In this document: positions 36,766 to 45,582 of the stretch, one piece after another | Numbering within the stretch: the first letter of the stretch is position 1 | Layout of the letters: every line of letters begins with the position of its first letter | Assembly (NCBI GenBank): GCA_963724625.1 | Contig: CAVRVO010000029.1 | Span: forward strand, 1 to 64,000 | DNA from: DATBVX01 sp963724625 | GTDB lineage: Bacteria; Pseudomonadota; Gammaproteobacteria; Steroidobacterales; Steroidobacteraceae | Reading direction: 5' to 3' | Length of the DNA stretch: 64,000 bases | The notes under the pieces: generated by a model | What the model saw: only the letters and a program-made list of their open reading frames with translations | Told to the model about the DNA's origin: nothing | Database searches by the model: none | Position numbers and translations under genes: made by a program

Positions 36766-38282
36766 GCCTTCAGGTACTAGGCAAATACGACAAGTTGCGC
36801 TGGCAAGCTGCGGCGAAGGCTGCGAGTGCCCGCATCGAGACACGCCTCTTCATCGAGGGTCGATACGTCGATGCCGCGAAAGGCGAACGATTCGCGACCA
36901 TCAATCCGGCGACCGGCGAACCGCTTGCGGAGATGTCCGCAGGCACCGGGCAGGATATCGATCGCGCAGTCGCGGCGGCGAAGCGCGCGTTCAAGGACGG
37001 GGCGTGGTCACGCATCGCGCCACGACAGCGCATGGAGATTTTGTATCGTTTCGCGAACCTGGTGGAACAGCATGCTGAATCCCTCGCGGTGCTGGAAACA
37101 CTCGACATGGGCAAACCGATCGCCGACGTGGTCGGCGTCGATCTGCCTTCCGTCATCGACACGATCCGGTTCATGGCGGAATGCGTAGACAAGATCGAGG
37201 GGAGCGTCACGAACACGGAAGCCGGCGTCATGCACATGGTTCTGCGCGAGCCGCTCGGCGTGGTCGGCGCGATCTCGCCGTGGAACTATCCGCTGCTGAT
37301 GGCCGTGTGGAAGATCGCTCCCGCGCTGGCCGCCGGCAACACGGTGGTACTGAAGCCCGCGGAACAGGCACCCATGAGTTGCCTGCGGCTTGCGGAGCTG
37401 TTCCTCGAAGCGGGCGGGCCGCCGGGTGTGTTCAACGTCGTCAACGGACTCGGCGAAGTCGCTGGCAAGGCGCTCGCATTGCACGCCGACGTCGCGAAAA
37501 TCACCTTCACCGGTTCGACCGAGGTAGGGAAGCTCATCCTGCAGTACGCGGGGCAATCGAACATGAAACAGGTCGCGCTCGAGTGCGGCGGCAAGTCACC
37601 ACAAGTGTTCCTGGCAGACGTCGCGGATCTGGATCGTGCGGTCACCGCCGCTTACCGCGGCATATTTTCCAACATGGGGGAGGTCTGCAACGCAGGCTCG
37701 CGTCTGCTCGTCGATCGCTCGCTGCACGAGCGGTTCGTCGAGCGATTCATCGAGCTCGGCAAGAACGCCTTCGAGCCGGGTGATCCGCTCGATCCCGCGA
37801 CCACCATGGGGCCACTCGTGACCCGCGAAGCGCAGCAACGCGTATTGAGCATGATCGAGACGGCCCGGCGCGAGGGAGCGCGTCTACAGTTCGGCGGCGG
37901 GGCACCGCGAGGCATGGATGCGGGCGCATATGTCAGCCCTACCCTTTTCACCGACGTGAGCAACGACATGACGATCGCCCGCCAGGAGATCTTCGGGCCG
38001 GTGGCCACGGTGATTCCATTCGACGGAGTGGACGAGGCCATCGCCATTGCAAATGACACGATCTACGGGCTCGCCGCCGGAGTCTGGACTCGCAACATCG
38101 ACACCGCGTTCCGGCTGGTGCGCGGGATCGAGGCCGGCGTCATCTGGATCAACTCCTTCGACGAAGGCGACATGACGCAGCCGTTTGGCGGCTACAAGCA
38201 GTCGGGTCACGCGCGCGACAAGTGTTTCGACAGCATCAAGAGCTACATGCAGTCGAAGTCGGCGTGGTTCCGGCTGTCCTGA
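36762..38282 (+). CDS. aldehyde dehydrogenase (PuuC-like)
   Basis: A 506-residue NAD(P)-dependent aldehyde dehydrogenase. PWNYPLLMAVWKIAPALAAG and FTGSTEVGK line the cofactor site, the general base is in ALECGGKSP, and the catalytic cysteine is in GEVCNAGSR. Overall it resembles gamma-glutamyl-gamma-aminobutyraldehyde or betaine aldehyde dehydrogenases. The neighbouring glutamine-synthetase-like ligase makes the PuuC-type role attractive: oxidation of a gamma-glutamylated aminoaldehyde (inference). It is coupled to the upstream gene by an ATGA overlap. Confidence 0.92.
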   Translation: MSLQVLGKYDKLRWQAAAKAASARIETRLFIEGRYVDAAKGERFATINPATGEPLAEMSAGTGQDIDRAVAAAKRAFKDGAWSRIAPRQRMEILYRFANLVEQHAESLAVLETLDMGKPIADVVGVDLPSVIDTIRFMAECVDKIEGSVTNTEAGVMHMVLREPLGVVGAISPWNYPLLMAVWKIAPALAAGNTVVLKPAEQAPMSCLRLAELFLEAGGPPGVFNVVNGLGEVAGKALALHADVAKITFTGSTEVGKLILQYAGQSNMKQVALECGGKSPQVFLADVADLDRAVTAAYRGIFSNMGEVCNAGSRLLVDRSLHERFVERFIELGKNAFEPGDPLDPATTMGPLVTREAQQRVLSMIETARREGARLQFGGGAPRGMDAGAYVSPTLFTDVSNDMTIARQEIFGPVATVIPFDGVDEAIAIANDTIYGLAAGVWTRNIDTAFRLVRGIEAGVIWINSFDEGDMTQPFGGYKQSGHARDKCFDSIKSYMQSKSAWFRLS

Positions 38283-38292
38283 GGTGTCGCAG

Positions 38293-39129
38293 ATGACCGG
38301 TGCCCTGGTTTGCAGCGAGCTTCGCGATGGCATCGCCCTGTTGACGCTCAACAGGCCCGACAAACTGAACGCGATCAACAAGCAGATGATCGCGCAGCTT
38401 GGAAGTGCGCTCGATGTCGCGGAAGCGGACCCGTCGGTTCGCGCAATCGTGCTTGCAGGTGCGGGGCGCGCATTCTCCGCTGGTTTCGACCTGGACATGG
38501 AAATCGCCGATGGCGGCAAGCCCGACCCCGAGGAGGTCCGCCAGGCGTTGCGCAACGACTTTGAGATCATCATGCGCTTCTGGGATTGTCCCAAGGTCAC
38601 GCTCGCTGCCGCACATGGCTACTGCCTCGGCAGTGCCATGGAGCTCGCACTGGCCTGCGATCTCACAGTCGCGTCCGAGGACTGCTTTTTCGGTGCGCCG
38701 GAGGTCCGATTCGGAAGCGGTATCGTGGCCATGCTCCTGCCGTGGCTCGCAGGGCCAAAATGCGCGAAGTACCTGCTGCTCAGCGGAGATGACCGAGTCA
38801 CCGCGGCATCCGCACTCGACATGGGCCTCGTCAATCGCGTCGTGCCTGTGGGCCAGGCGCTGGATCAAACTCTCGAGCTCGCCTGCCGCGTTGCCGCCAA
38901 CGATCCGCTGGCGGTGAAGCTCACGAAGCAGGCGATCAATCGCAGCCTCGACATCGGCGGCATGCGCGAGGCCTTGCTGCAGGCGCTGGAGCTGAACGTC
39001 ATCATTGAAACTTCCGAGACCGCGGAGTCGCGCGAATTCAATGCCATCCTGAAACGTGAAGGGGCGAAGGCCGCGATCGCGTGGCGCAGCACCCGCGCCA
39101 TGGGGAAATCTGCGGGAAAAAACTTATGA
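38293..39129 (+). CDS. enoyl-CoA hydratase/isomerase family protein
   Basis: The ATG at 38293 gives 278 residues of crotonase fold: LLTLNRPDKLNAINKQM, the first oxyanion-hole segment AGAGRAFSAGFDLD, and the second AAHGYCLGSAMELALACD. The glutamate in APEVRFGSG may serve as catalytic base. It hydrates or isomerises a CoA ester, downstream of the acyl-CoA synthetase and acyl-CoA dehydrogenase. Its stop overlaps the start of the glutamine-synthetase-like gene by four bases. Confidence 0.9.
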   Translation: MTGALVCSELRDGIALLTLNRPDKLNAINKQMIAQLGSALDVAEADPSVRAIVLAGAGRAFSAGFDLDMEIADGGKPDPEEVRQALRNDFEIIMRFWDCPKVTLAAAHGYCLGSAMELALACDLTVASEDCFFGAPEVRFGSGIVAMLLPWLAGPKCAKYLLLSGDDRVTAASALDMGLVNRVVPVGQALDQTLELACRVAANDPLAVKLTKQAINRSLDIGGMREALLQALELNVIIETSETAESREFNAILKREGAKAAIAWRSTRAMGKSAGKNL

Positions 39130-40520
39130 ACAAAAACACCGATCGTGCGCCCGGGGAACTGCATGCCTTTCTCGAGCGATACCCGGATACGCAGCTGCTC
39201 GAGCTCCTGCAACCCGACATGCTGGGAATCCTGCGCGGCAAGCGGGTCATCCGTGACGAGTTCGCGAAGCCCTTCAAGGAGGGCCTCAACTTCTGTGGCG
39301 CAACCGTGTTGCTCGACAGCAAGGGGCAAACCTTCGAGCGCATCAACGACGGGAGCCGTGACGGTGATCCGGACGCGATCTCGACGGCCGTACCTGGTTC
39401 CCTGGCGCCGGTGCCCTGGGCGCAAGTGCCGACTGCGCAGGTACTGCTGGCGATGGCGAGCTCGAATGGCGAACCGTTCTTCGCCGATCCGCGCCAGGTG
39501 CTGAGAAACGCCGCGCGTCCGCTGCAGGAATTGGGGCTCACGGCCGTGGCGGCGACGGAGCTCGAGTTCTATCTGCTCGATGCAGCGGATCCCGACTCGG
39601 ACGGCTCTCGCCCTTCCCCGAAGGTTGGGTACATCCCCGGGACGCGTCGACTCCAGGATGGTCCTCAGTACGGCAGCATGGAGGACGTTGAGAACGTCGA
39701 TCCTTTCCTGGCGGAGCTCTATTCGGTCTGCGAGGCGCAGAACATTCCCGCCGGCGCCACTCTGAAGGAATTCTCACCCGGCCAGTTCGAGGTCAATCTG
39801 CACCACGTCAGCAGCGCGGAGCTCGCCTGCGACCACGCGGTGCTCCTGAAGCGCGCAGTCAAGGCTGTGGCCCGGCGTCATGGTCTGGGCGCGAGCTTCA
39901 TGGCGAAACCCTTCGCGGATTCGGCTGGCTGCAGTCTGCACGTGCACGTGAGCCTGACGGACCAGTCCGGTCGCAACGTGTTTGCCGGATCGAGCGCCGA
40001 GCAGCGATTCTCTGACACCTTGCGACACGCCGTCGGCGGGCTTGCGGCAACCATGGCCGAATCCATGGCGATCTTCGCGCCCACCGCGAATTCCTATCGG
40101 CGCTATCGGCCGGGTCTGTTCGTCCCGCTCGCGCCCAACTGGGGCGTCAATCATCGTGGCGTCGCGCTGCGCGTGCCACTTTCAGGACCCGCGGACACGC
40201 GTATCGAACACCGACCTGGCGGGGCAGATGGAAACCCGTATCTGGTGATGGCGGCGATTCTCGCAGGCATTCACCACGGAATCAGCAACCGCATCGAACC
40301 CGACCCGATGGTCGCACAGGGTGAGGTCATCGACGAAAAGGTGGAGCTGCCACTGCGTTGGGAAGCGGCGCTCGACGCATTCGACAGGGGAACGGTGCTA
40401 CCGCAGTACTTGGGCAAGCGCTATCACAAGCTGTTCGCCACCTGTCGCCGCGAAGAATGCGATCGCTTCCATGCCGAGATCACGGATCGCGACTACGAAT
40501 GGTATCTGCGCGCGATCTGA
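39126..40520 (+). CDS. glutamine-synthetase-like gamma-glutamyl ligase
   Basis: The ATG at 39126 overlaps the previous stop and gives 464 residues. The catalytic beta-grasp fold shows AATELEFYLLD for the metal glutamates, GQFEVNLHH, SFMAKPFADSAGCSLHVHVSL, and NRIEPDP/RPGGADGNPYLVMAAIL near the end. These match the GlnA-related gamma-glutamylpolyamine/gamma-glutamylmethylamide synthetases more than housekeeping GlnA, and the adenylylation loop is absent. It would attach glutamate to an amine, either the substrate or methylamine released by demethylation. It is the last gene of the plus-strand run and converges on the fusion gene. Confidence 0.87.
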   Translation: MNKNTDRAPGELHAFLERYPDTQLLELLQPDMLGILRGKRVIRDEFAKPFKEGLNFCGATVLLDSKGQTFERINDGSRDGDPDAISTAVPGSLAPVPWAQVPTAQVLLAMASSNGEPFFADPRQVLRNAARPLQELGLTAVAATELEFYLLDAADPDSDGSRPSPKVGYIPGTRRLQDGPQYGSMEDVENVDPFLAELYSVCEAQNIPAGATLKEFSPGQFEVNLHHVSSAELACDHAVLLKRAVKAVARRHGLGASFMAKPFADSAGCSLHVHVSLTDQSGRNVFAGSSAEQRFSDTLRHAVGGLAATMAESMAIFAPTANSYRRYRPGLFVPLAPNWGVNHRGVALRVPLSGPADTRIEHRPGGADGNPYLVMAAILAGIHHGISNRIEPDPMVAQGEVIDEKVELPLRWEAALDAFDRGTVLPQYLGKRYHKLFATCRREECDRFHAEITDRDYEWYLRAI

Positions 40521-40532
40521 TTCGGGCGCGCG

Positions 40533-42383
40533 TCAGATCGCCAGGCTGGAATTGCGTGCCGCGACCGTGCCGCGCGGTGGCGCCTGTGTAAGCTGCGTCA
40601 CGGGCAGTCGAGCCCTGATCCAGTCCTGAAACCCGCCCAGCACGATTTCCTTGGACGAGAGAACGCCCTGCGTATACGCGCCGGACGACAGTCCCTGCTG
40701 CACCGAGCGTGTGAGTACTTCGTCCTCCGCCTGCACCCGTGAATTGAGGCGCGCGCACAACCAGCGAGCGGCTCGCATCTCGCGGCGGTCATCTGGAAAG
40801 CCATATGAGCGGGCGCGGATCCGAGTGCGCCCTGGTCCGATCGGCACCAACTGGAAGAAGTCGAGCCACTCCGGGTAGATGTCGAAGAACACATTCGGGA
40901 ACAGCCCGAGATACGTCCAGCGTCTGCGCATGTCCTCGGGCAGATGCTCGATCACAGGCAGAAACTTCGCGTAACGTTCCGCGCTCCACGATCTCAGGGT
41001 CTTTTCGCGCATCCGGTGACTCAGGCGCATCGTACCCGCAGGCAGGATTTCGCGATCGTACTGCGATTCCATCAATGCCGAGAGGCCCGGGTGACCCATC
41101 GGGAAGTGATAGTCCTCCACATAGTTCTCGACCAGGTTCTTCCAGTCGATCTCTACGTCGTGCACCCAGAGTTCGTCGAGCGGGACCATCTGCTCGATCC
41201 GGTAATGCGCCAGCTCCGCCTTGTGCGGCTCCATACGCTCTGCGACGCTCGCTTCGCCTGAGCGGAACCTCACGAACACCATGCCGAAGAACACTTCGAG
41301 CTCGAGCGGCTTGAGCCCGAACTTGGAACGATCGAACTTCGGGAACGTGTCCGGCGCGCTGATGCTGCGATTGCGTCCATCGAGATGATAGGTCCAGCCG
41401 TGGTATGGGCAGGTCAGGAATTTCGTGCAGTGACCGCTCTGCCCACCCACGATCGCGTGCGCGCGATGCGCGCACACGTTGTCAAAGGCACGCAGCGTGC
41501 CGGCGTCATCACGGATGACGAAGCCCCGCCGGCCGAAGAACTCGAACGCGACATAGTCCCCGGCAGAAGCGAGCTCGCTGACATGACACACGATCTGCCA
41601 TGAAGGCAGAAGAAGCCGTTCCTTCTCGAGCTCGTAAAACTCCTCACTGTGATAGACCCAGGCCGGCAAGGTGTAGCGCAGCGCCGGATCCGTCGGCGTC
41701 TGCACTTCCGGGTGCAAAGCTCGACCCTTTGCCTTCGCCGGCGCGGTTGCCTCGATGCGAGCGGCGAGCCATGGGAAAACGCTGCACAGGTAGGCGCGAC
41801 ACTGGCGTTTCGCGGCGTCACGATCAAAGTCGTCGCCTTCGAACAGAATGCCCTGCCACAGCTGATCAATGAGACCGGCCAGGCCGAGCGCGACGGCCTC
41901 GGCGTCGGGCCAGCCCTCGACGCCACGGGCGGCGATCAGCCGCGTGCAAAGTGTCGTGACCGTCTGGCTGTAAGCCTGGTCGCGCTCGCCACAAATGCGC
42001 TGGTAGTCCTGGCGAGCATTCGACTCGGCCAGGAACGCGTACCACACCGCGATCTTCTGCGAGTCGCTCAGTCGCCGGCTCAGGCTCGCATCGATGATTC
42101 CGAGCAGGCCCAGGAGTGCGTCATCGCCTGCGTCGTTGAGCACGGTCGCCATGCTCTCCGCAAACTCCTCGGAGACCTCGCGCAACGTGGCGAGGAGCAG
42201 CGCTTCCTTGGATCCAAAATGAAAATTGACTGAAGCGGCCGTATGGCCCGCCGCGCTTGCGATCTTGGCCGAGGTCAATTCCGACAGGCCATGGCGCGAG
42301 ATGGCGGCCACGGTGGCACGAATCAGATCGAGCTTGGAACCACTGGGCCGCAGCTCGGGGTTGCTCTGGATATTGGCCGACAT
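40533..42383 (-). CDS. TetR regulator-Rieske oxygenase fusion protein
   Basis: The ATG at 42383 follows GGGAG by six bases and gives 616 residues; an open frame reaches 42536. Residues about 14-64 form a TetR helix-turn-helix (GLSELTSAKIASAAGHTAASV, NFHFGSKEALL) and about 65-210 a BetI-like ligand domain (WYAFLAESNARQDYQRICGERD). A linker of some 30 residues rich in Ala, Pro and Lys leads into a complete Rieske oxygenase: C304, H306, C325, H328 bind the cluster and NYVEDYHFPMGHP gives H426, H431 with bridging E423. No ATG lies between the halves; a GTG at 41705 or TTG at 41669 lacks a ribosome site. The reading frame has no sign of a frameshift. I know of no described protein of this architecture. 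Confidence 0.88.
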   Translation of the reverse strand: MSANIQSNPELRPSGSKLDLIRATVAAISRHGLSELTSAKIASAAGHTAASVNFHFGSKEALLLATLREVSEEFAESMATVLNDAGDDALLGLLGIIDASLSRRLSDSQKIAVWYAFLAESNARQDYQRICGERDQAYSQTVTTLCTRLIAARGVEGWPDAEAVALGLAGLIDQLWQGILFEGDDFDRDAAKRQCRAYLCSVFPWLAARIEATAPAKAKGRALHPEVQTPTDPALRYTLPAWVYHSEEFYELEKERLLLPSWQIVCHVSELASAGDYVAFEFFGRRGFVIRDDAGTLRAFDNVCAHRAHAIVGGQSGHCTKFLTCPYHGWTYHLDGRNRSISAPDTFPKFDRSKFGLKPLELEVFFGMVFVRFRSGEASVAERMEPHKAELAHYRIEQMVPLDELWVHDVEIDWKNLVENYVEDYHFPMGHPGLSALMESQYDREILPAGTMRLSHRMREKTLRSWSAERYAKFLPVIEHLPEDMRRRWTYLGLFPNVFFDIYPEWLDFFQLVPIGPGRTRIRARSYGFPDDRREMRAARWLCARLNSRVQAEDEVLTRSVQQGLSSGAYTQGVLSSKEIVLGGFQDWIRARLPVTQLTQAPPRGTVAARNSSLAI

Positions 42384-42428
42384 TGGAGTCTCCCGGTGTG
42401 CGGGCATTTTATCCGGGCCCACATTCTG

Positions 42429-42466
42429 ACTCAATGACTGTTCAGTATTCTGAATAGTCATTGAGT
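42429..42466. promoter_or_regulatory. large inverted repeat, putative TetR operator
   Basis: Arms of 17 bases (ACTCAATGACTGTTCAG and CTGAATAGTCATTGAGT) with one mismatch flank a TATT spacer. The repeat lies 46-83 bases upstream of the fusion gene start, in the 152-base gap after the FMO-like gene, where an autoregulatory operator would sit. Half-sites contain CTGAAYAG, also present at 28787-28800. No poly-T follows, so it is unlikely to be a terminator. Confidence 0.7.
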
Positions 42467-42535
42467 GATGGGTTTTGCGGCGGGGCGCGCTGGAATTGCT
42501 GTCCAAACATAGAGTTGTAGAGCAAGCCCGTTGCA

Positions 42536-43726
42536 TCAGACCTCCGCAGATGCACCTGCGCTAAACGCGGCTGCCAATTTGATCGCCTCGACGATGCGCG
42601 CTGCATCCCGGCCAACGCCGTGAATCATCGACGAGGACATCGAGTGCAGGAACGGCAAACCGACGAAGTAGAGCCCGGGTTGGCTCTCCACCACGCCGCT
42701 CTCATGCTTTGGTTCTCCGTCGTCACCGAAGACAGGCAGGTCAATCCAATCGAAGCCCGGATGAAACCCGGTGCACCAGATGACATTCGCGATGTCGAGC
42801 GTGCGACCGTCCTGGAGCAATGGCCGGCCGCCGCACACGCCAACGACTCTTGGCGCGCGCTCGACACCGGCAGCCGCAAGGTCCGAGCGCTTCACCCGGA
42901 TCAGCAGGCCGCCCTTGGAGAGCACCACCGGTCGTGCCTTTCGGCCGAGCGGTGTCTTCACCGTCAGTACGTGGCGGAAGACGAAGCCGATCACGAGCGG
43001 CCCAAGCAGGTTCCGGCCCCAAAAGCGCTCCGGGCGAAACGGGATCTGGCCGTTGTCTCGACCCGCAATCCATGTCTTATGACCGGCGCGGGCAGCTTCC
43101 ATGGCGATGTCAGCACCTGAATTCCCGCCACCCACCAGAAGCACTCCGCCCGGGCGCAGCTGGCTGAGGTTGCGGTACTCGTTCGAATGCAGCTGCGTGA
43201 TCTCGCTCGAAAACGCAGCAGCGAAGGCGGGCCTCTTTGCGCGCTGGTACTTCGCCATGGCGACGACGACCTGATCCGCCTCAAGCTCCAGTGCGCCCGC
43301 CCTGACGACGTAACGCCCGTCGCGCTTGAACAGGCGCTCGACCCGAACGCCGTTGCGCACGGGCAGTTGAAAGCGCCGCGCATAGGCCTCGAGATAGTTC
43401 GCCATCTCGTCCTTGGTCGGGAAGTAGTTGCCCGGCGCCGGAAACGGCATTCCATCCAGGCCGTCGAACTTCGCGGGCGTGAAGAGTCGCAGCGAGTCCC
43501 AACGCCTTCGCCACGGGTCGCCCACGCGCTCGTTCTCATCCAGGATGAGGAAGCGAGCGCCGGCGCGCGCCAGGTGATAGCCGACAGACAGACCCGCCTG
43601 CCCTCCCCCGATCACGATGACGTCGAACGCTTCGCGCCGGGTAGTGACATGGCGCGGCGGGCGCTCCGCCAGGTGCATGGATGCGGCACCTTCTTCGATC
43701 AAATTGGTCGCTTCGTCGAGGCTCAT
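42536..43726 (-). CDS. flavin-containing monooxygenase-like oxidoreductase
   Basis: A 396-residue two-dinucleotide-binding-domain flavoprotein of the YUCCA/Baeyer-Villiger/FMO type. The FAD site is VIGGGQAGLSVGYHLARAG, the NADPH site is VGGGNSGADIAMEAARAG, and RLFTPAKFDGLDG plus a late WCTGFHPGFDWI match YUCCA-like N-oxidising enzymes. It would oxygenate an amine or carbonyl in the cytosol. It lies upstream of, and in the same direction as, the TetR-Rieske fusion. A function as Rieske reductase is unlikely, since it lacks a ferredoxin domain. Confidence 0.88.
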   Translation of the reverse strand: MSLDEATNLIEEGAASMHLAERPPRHVTTRREAFDVIVIGGGQAGLSVGYHLARAGARFLILDENERVGDPWRRRWDSLRLFTPAKFDGLDGMPFPAPGNYFPTKDEMANYLEAYARRFQLPVRNGVRVERLFKRDGRYVVRAGALELEADQVVVAMAKYQRAKRPAFAAAFSSEITQLHSNEYRNLSQLRPGGVLLVGGGNSGADIAMEAARAGHKTWIAGRDNGQIPFRPERFWGRNLLGPLVIGFVFRHVLTVKTPLGRKARPVVLSKGGLLIRVKRSDLAAAGVERAPRVVGVCGGRPLLQDGRTLDIANVIWCTGFHPGFDWIDLPVFGDDGEPKHESGVVESQPGLYFVGLPFLHSMSSSMIHGVGRDAARIVEAIKLAAAFSAGASAEV

Positions 43727-43855
43727 GGCGCTCTCCTGCTGTCAGTGACTCCGTTGGGAGAGAAGCCTACGCAGATGAGACGCGCGGGACTTCGGGCGAA
43801 TCACCCACGACGCACAAGCGAAGACATGGGTACTTTGGCCTCGTGGCCGGACCGC

Positions 43856-45559
43856 CTAGATCAGCTTGCGCTGGTACGCGAACGCCGTCGCAGCGGCGCG
43901 CGAGGAGACATTCGCCTTCGTAAAGATGTTACTGACGTGGCGATCGATGGTCTTTTCACTCAGCGACAGCTCGCGCGCAATCGCCTTGTTGGTCTTGCCC
44001 GTTGCAATCAAGCGCAGCACCTGAATCTCACGCCCTGTGAGTCCGCAGTCCACGGCACGCGAATCCTCTCTGCCGTCCCCATCGAGAGTGACAAAGATCG
44101 ACTCGACCGCGGCGACATCAGGCCTGGCGCCAAGCCGCTCGAACACCTCCCGCGCGCACTCGAGCTCGAGTTGCGCACCCTCGATATCTCCCAGCGCCGC
44201 GCAGGCGCGTGCCAGCAGCAAGCGCAAGCGCGCGGCAAGGTACGGCGCTCCGATCTGTTGCCAGATTCCGAAGGCGCGCCGTACTGGATCGAGAACCGCG
44301 CGTGGATTGCCATCGTCGAGATCGACAGAGCCCTGGGCACGCGCGGCAATGGCGACAAGAACTTCGGTGTTCAAGCTCGCGGCTGTCTCCTGGAGTTCGC
44401 GGCTCGCGGCGCGCGCTGCGTCCAGATCACCCGCCGCAAGCATGACGTCGACGTGTGCGGGCAAGAAGCGGGTCCGCGCGAGTCGATCTTGAGTTGCACC
44501 GACCATGCGACGGCTGGCCGTCGCTGCCGCATTCGTGTCTCCCTGAGCCAGGCGCAGAAGAGCGAGACCAGGTTGCGGTTCGAAACCGGCGCGGCTTGCC
44601 TCACGGTATGCCGTCTCCGCGAGATCGAATTTACCGCGCAGCCGATGAATTTCTGCCTCCTGGTAGTGAGCCCGACCCACAGCGTCGCGTTCTACGGCGC
44701 GTACGCAGCGTCGTACCGCGCGACGTGCCTCGTCGACCGCCTCAGGCCAGGAGCCATTCATCTCCATGACCTCGGCGCGGTGCACGAGGCAATGCCCGGT
44801 GAACATGCCTAATTGCGGATTGGCGTCACACCAGCTCGACAGCGCCGCAGTCCATTCACGAACACGCTCCAATGCAAAGACACGGTGGCAACTGGCAATC
44901 GCGGAGCAATAGACGATTCCAGTCACGACAGGCGACAGCTCGCCCGTGGTGGCAGCCACCATGGCCTCGTCCAGCAACGCAAGACCACGATCGATCTGAC
45001 CCTGGAGCAGCAGCGCACGCCCTTGCAGGTTGCGCCCGAACGCAACCAGGTCAGCTTCTGCAAAGCGCTCGCCGATCTGCACTGCGCGAGCGGCACATGC
45101 CTGGGCATCGGCAGGCTCGCCCGCATTCAGATGTCTCTGCCCGGCCGGCAACAAGAGATAGCCTTGCTCGACACAATCCTGCGCGTGAAGATCGACGAGG
45201 CGTTGAGCCCGGCTGAGCCAGCCACTGGCCCGGGCCGGCTCGCCCCGTGCGAGCAGTCGAAAGCCCAGCCAGAACGCGGCACGTCCGGCAGCGAGGTTCT
45301 CGCCCATATCGAGACGCGCCTGATACACGCGTTCCTGCGCTGCCAACATCTCTTCATCGCGTGCCGTCAGCCCCGCTGACCAGGCGAGTCGATGCAGGTC
45401 CTCAGCGCCCAGCGACGTCGACTGATCTGCGAGTGACAGTGCCTCGAAGGCGTCATTCCACTCACGGCGGTCGTAGCAAGCGCGTCCGCGCAGGAGCGCA
45501 TCCGATGGGCCACTCATCTCTCGCCCGGGATCGGAGTGACTGGTGCTGCGGTTAGGCAT
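43856..45559 (-). CDS. LuxR-family regulator with TPR-like domain
   Basis: A 567-residue protein whose first about 480 residues are alpha-helical repeats of TPR type and whose C-terminus is a LuxR/GerE helix-turn-helix (LTGREIQVLRLIATGKTNKAIARELSLSEKTIDRHVSNIF). No ATP-binding site is seen, so it is not a full MalT/LAL protein. It lies 129 bases upstream of the FMO-like gene on the same strand and may activate it. The signal sensed is unknown. Confidence 0.87.
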   Translation of the reverse strand: MPNRSTSHSDPGREMSGPSDALLRGRACYDRREWNDAFEALSLADQSTSLGAEDLHRLAWSAGLTARDEEMLAAQERVYQARLDMGENLAAGRAAFWLGFRLLARGEPARASGWLSRAQRLVDLHAQDCVEQGYLLLPAGQRHLNAGEPADAQACAARAVQIGERFAEADLVAFGRNLQGRALLLQGQIDRGLALLDEAMVAATTGELSPVVTGIVYCSAIASCHRVFALERVREWTAALSSWCDANPQLGMFTGHCLVHRAEVMEMNGSWPEAVDEARRAVRRCVRAVERDAVGRAHYQEAEIHRLRGKFDLAETAYREASRAGFEPQPGLALLRLAQGDTNAAATASRRMVGATQDRLARTRFLPAHVDVMLAAGDLDAARAASRELQETAASLNTEVLVAIAARAQGSVDLDDGNPRAVLDPVRRAFGIWQQIGAPYLAARLRLLLARACAALGDIEGAQLELECAREVFERLGARPDVAAVESIFVTLDGDGREDSRAVDCGLTGREIQVLRLIATGKTNKAIARELSLSEKTIDRHVSNIFTKANVSSRAAATAFAYQRKLI

Positions 45560-45582
45560 GAGCGATCAAGCGGGACGCGTGC

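Noticed and set aside
40513..40540. CGATCTGA/TCAGATCG hairpin between convergent genes
   Set aside because: It overlaps both stop codons and has no T tract; a weak bidirectional terminator is possible but not supported.
43187..44812. 541-codon open frame on the plus strand
   Set aside because: It is antisense to the FMO-like and LuxR genes, which have clear domains; it shows no recognisable motif and reflects GC-rich codon bias.
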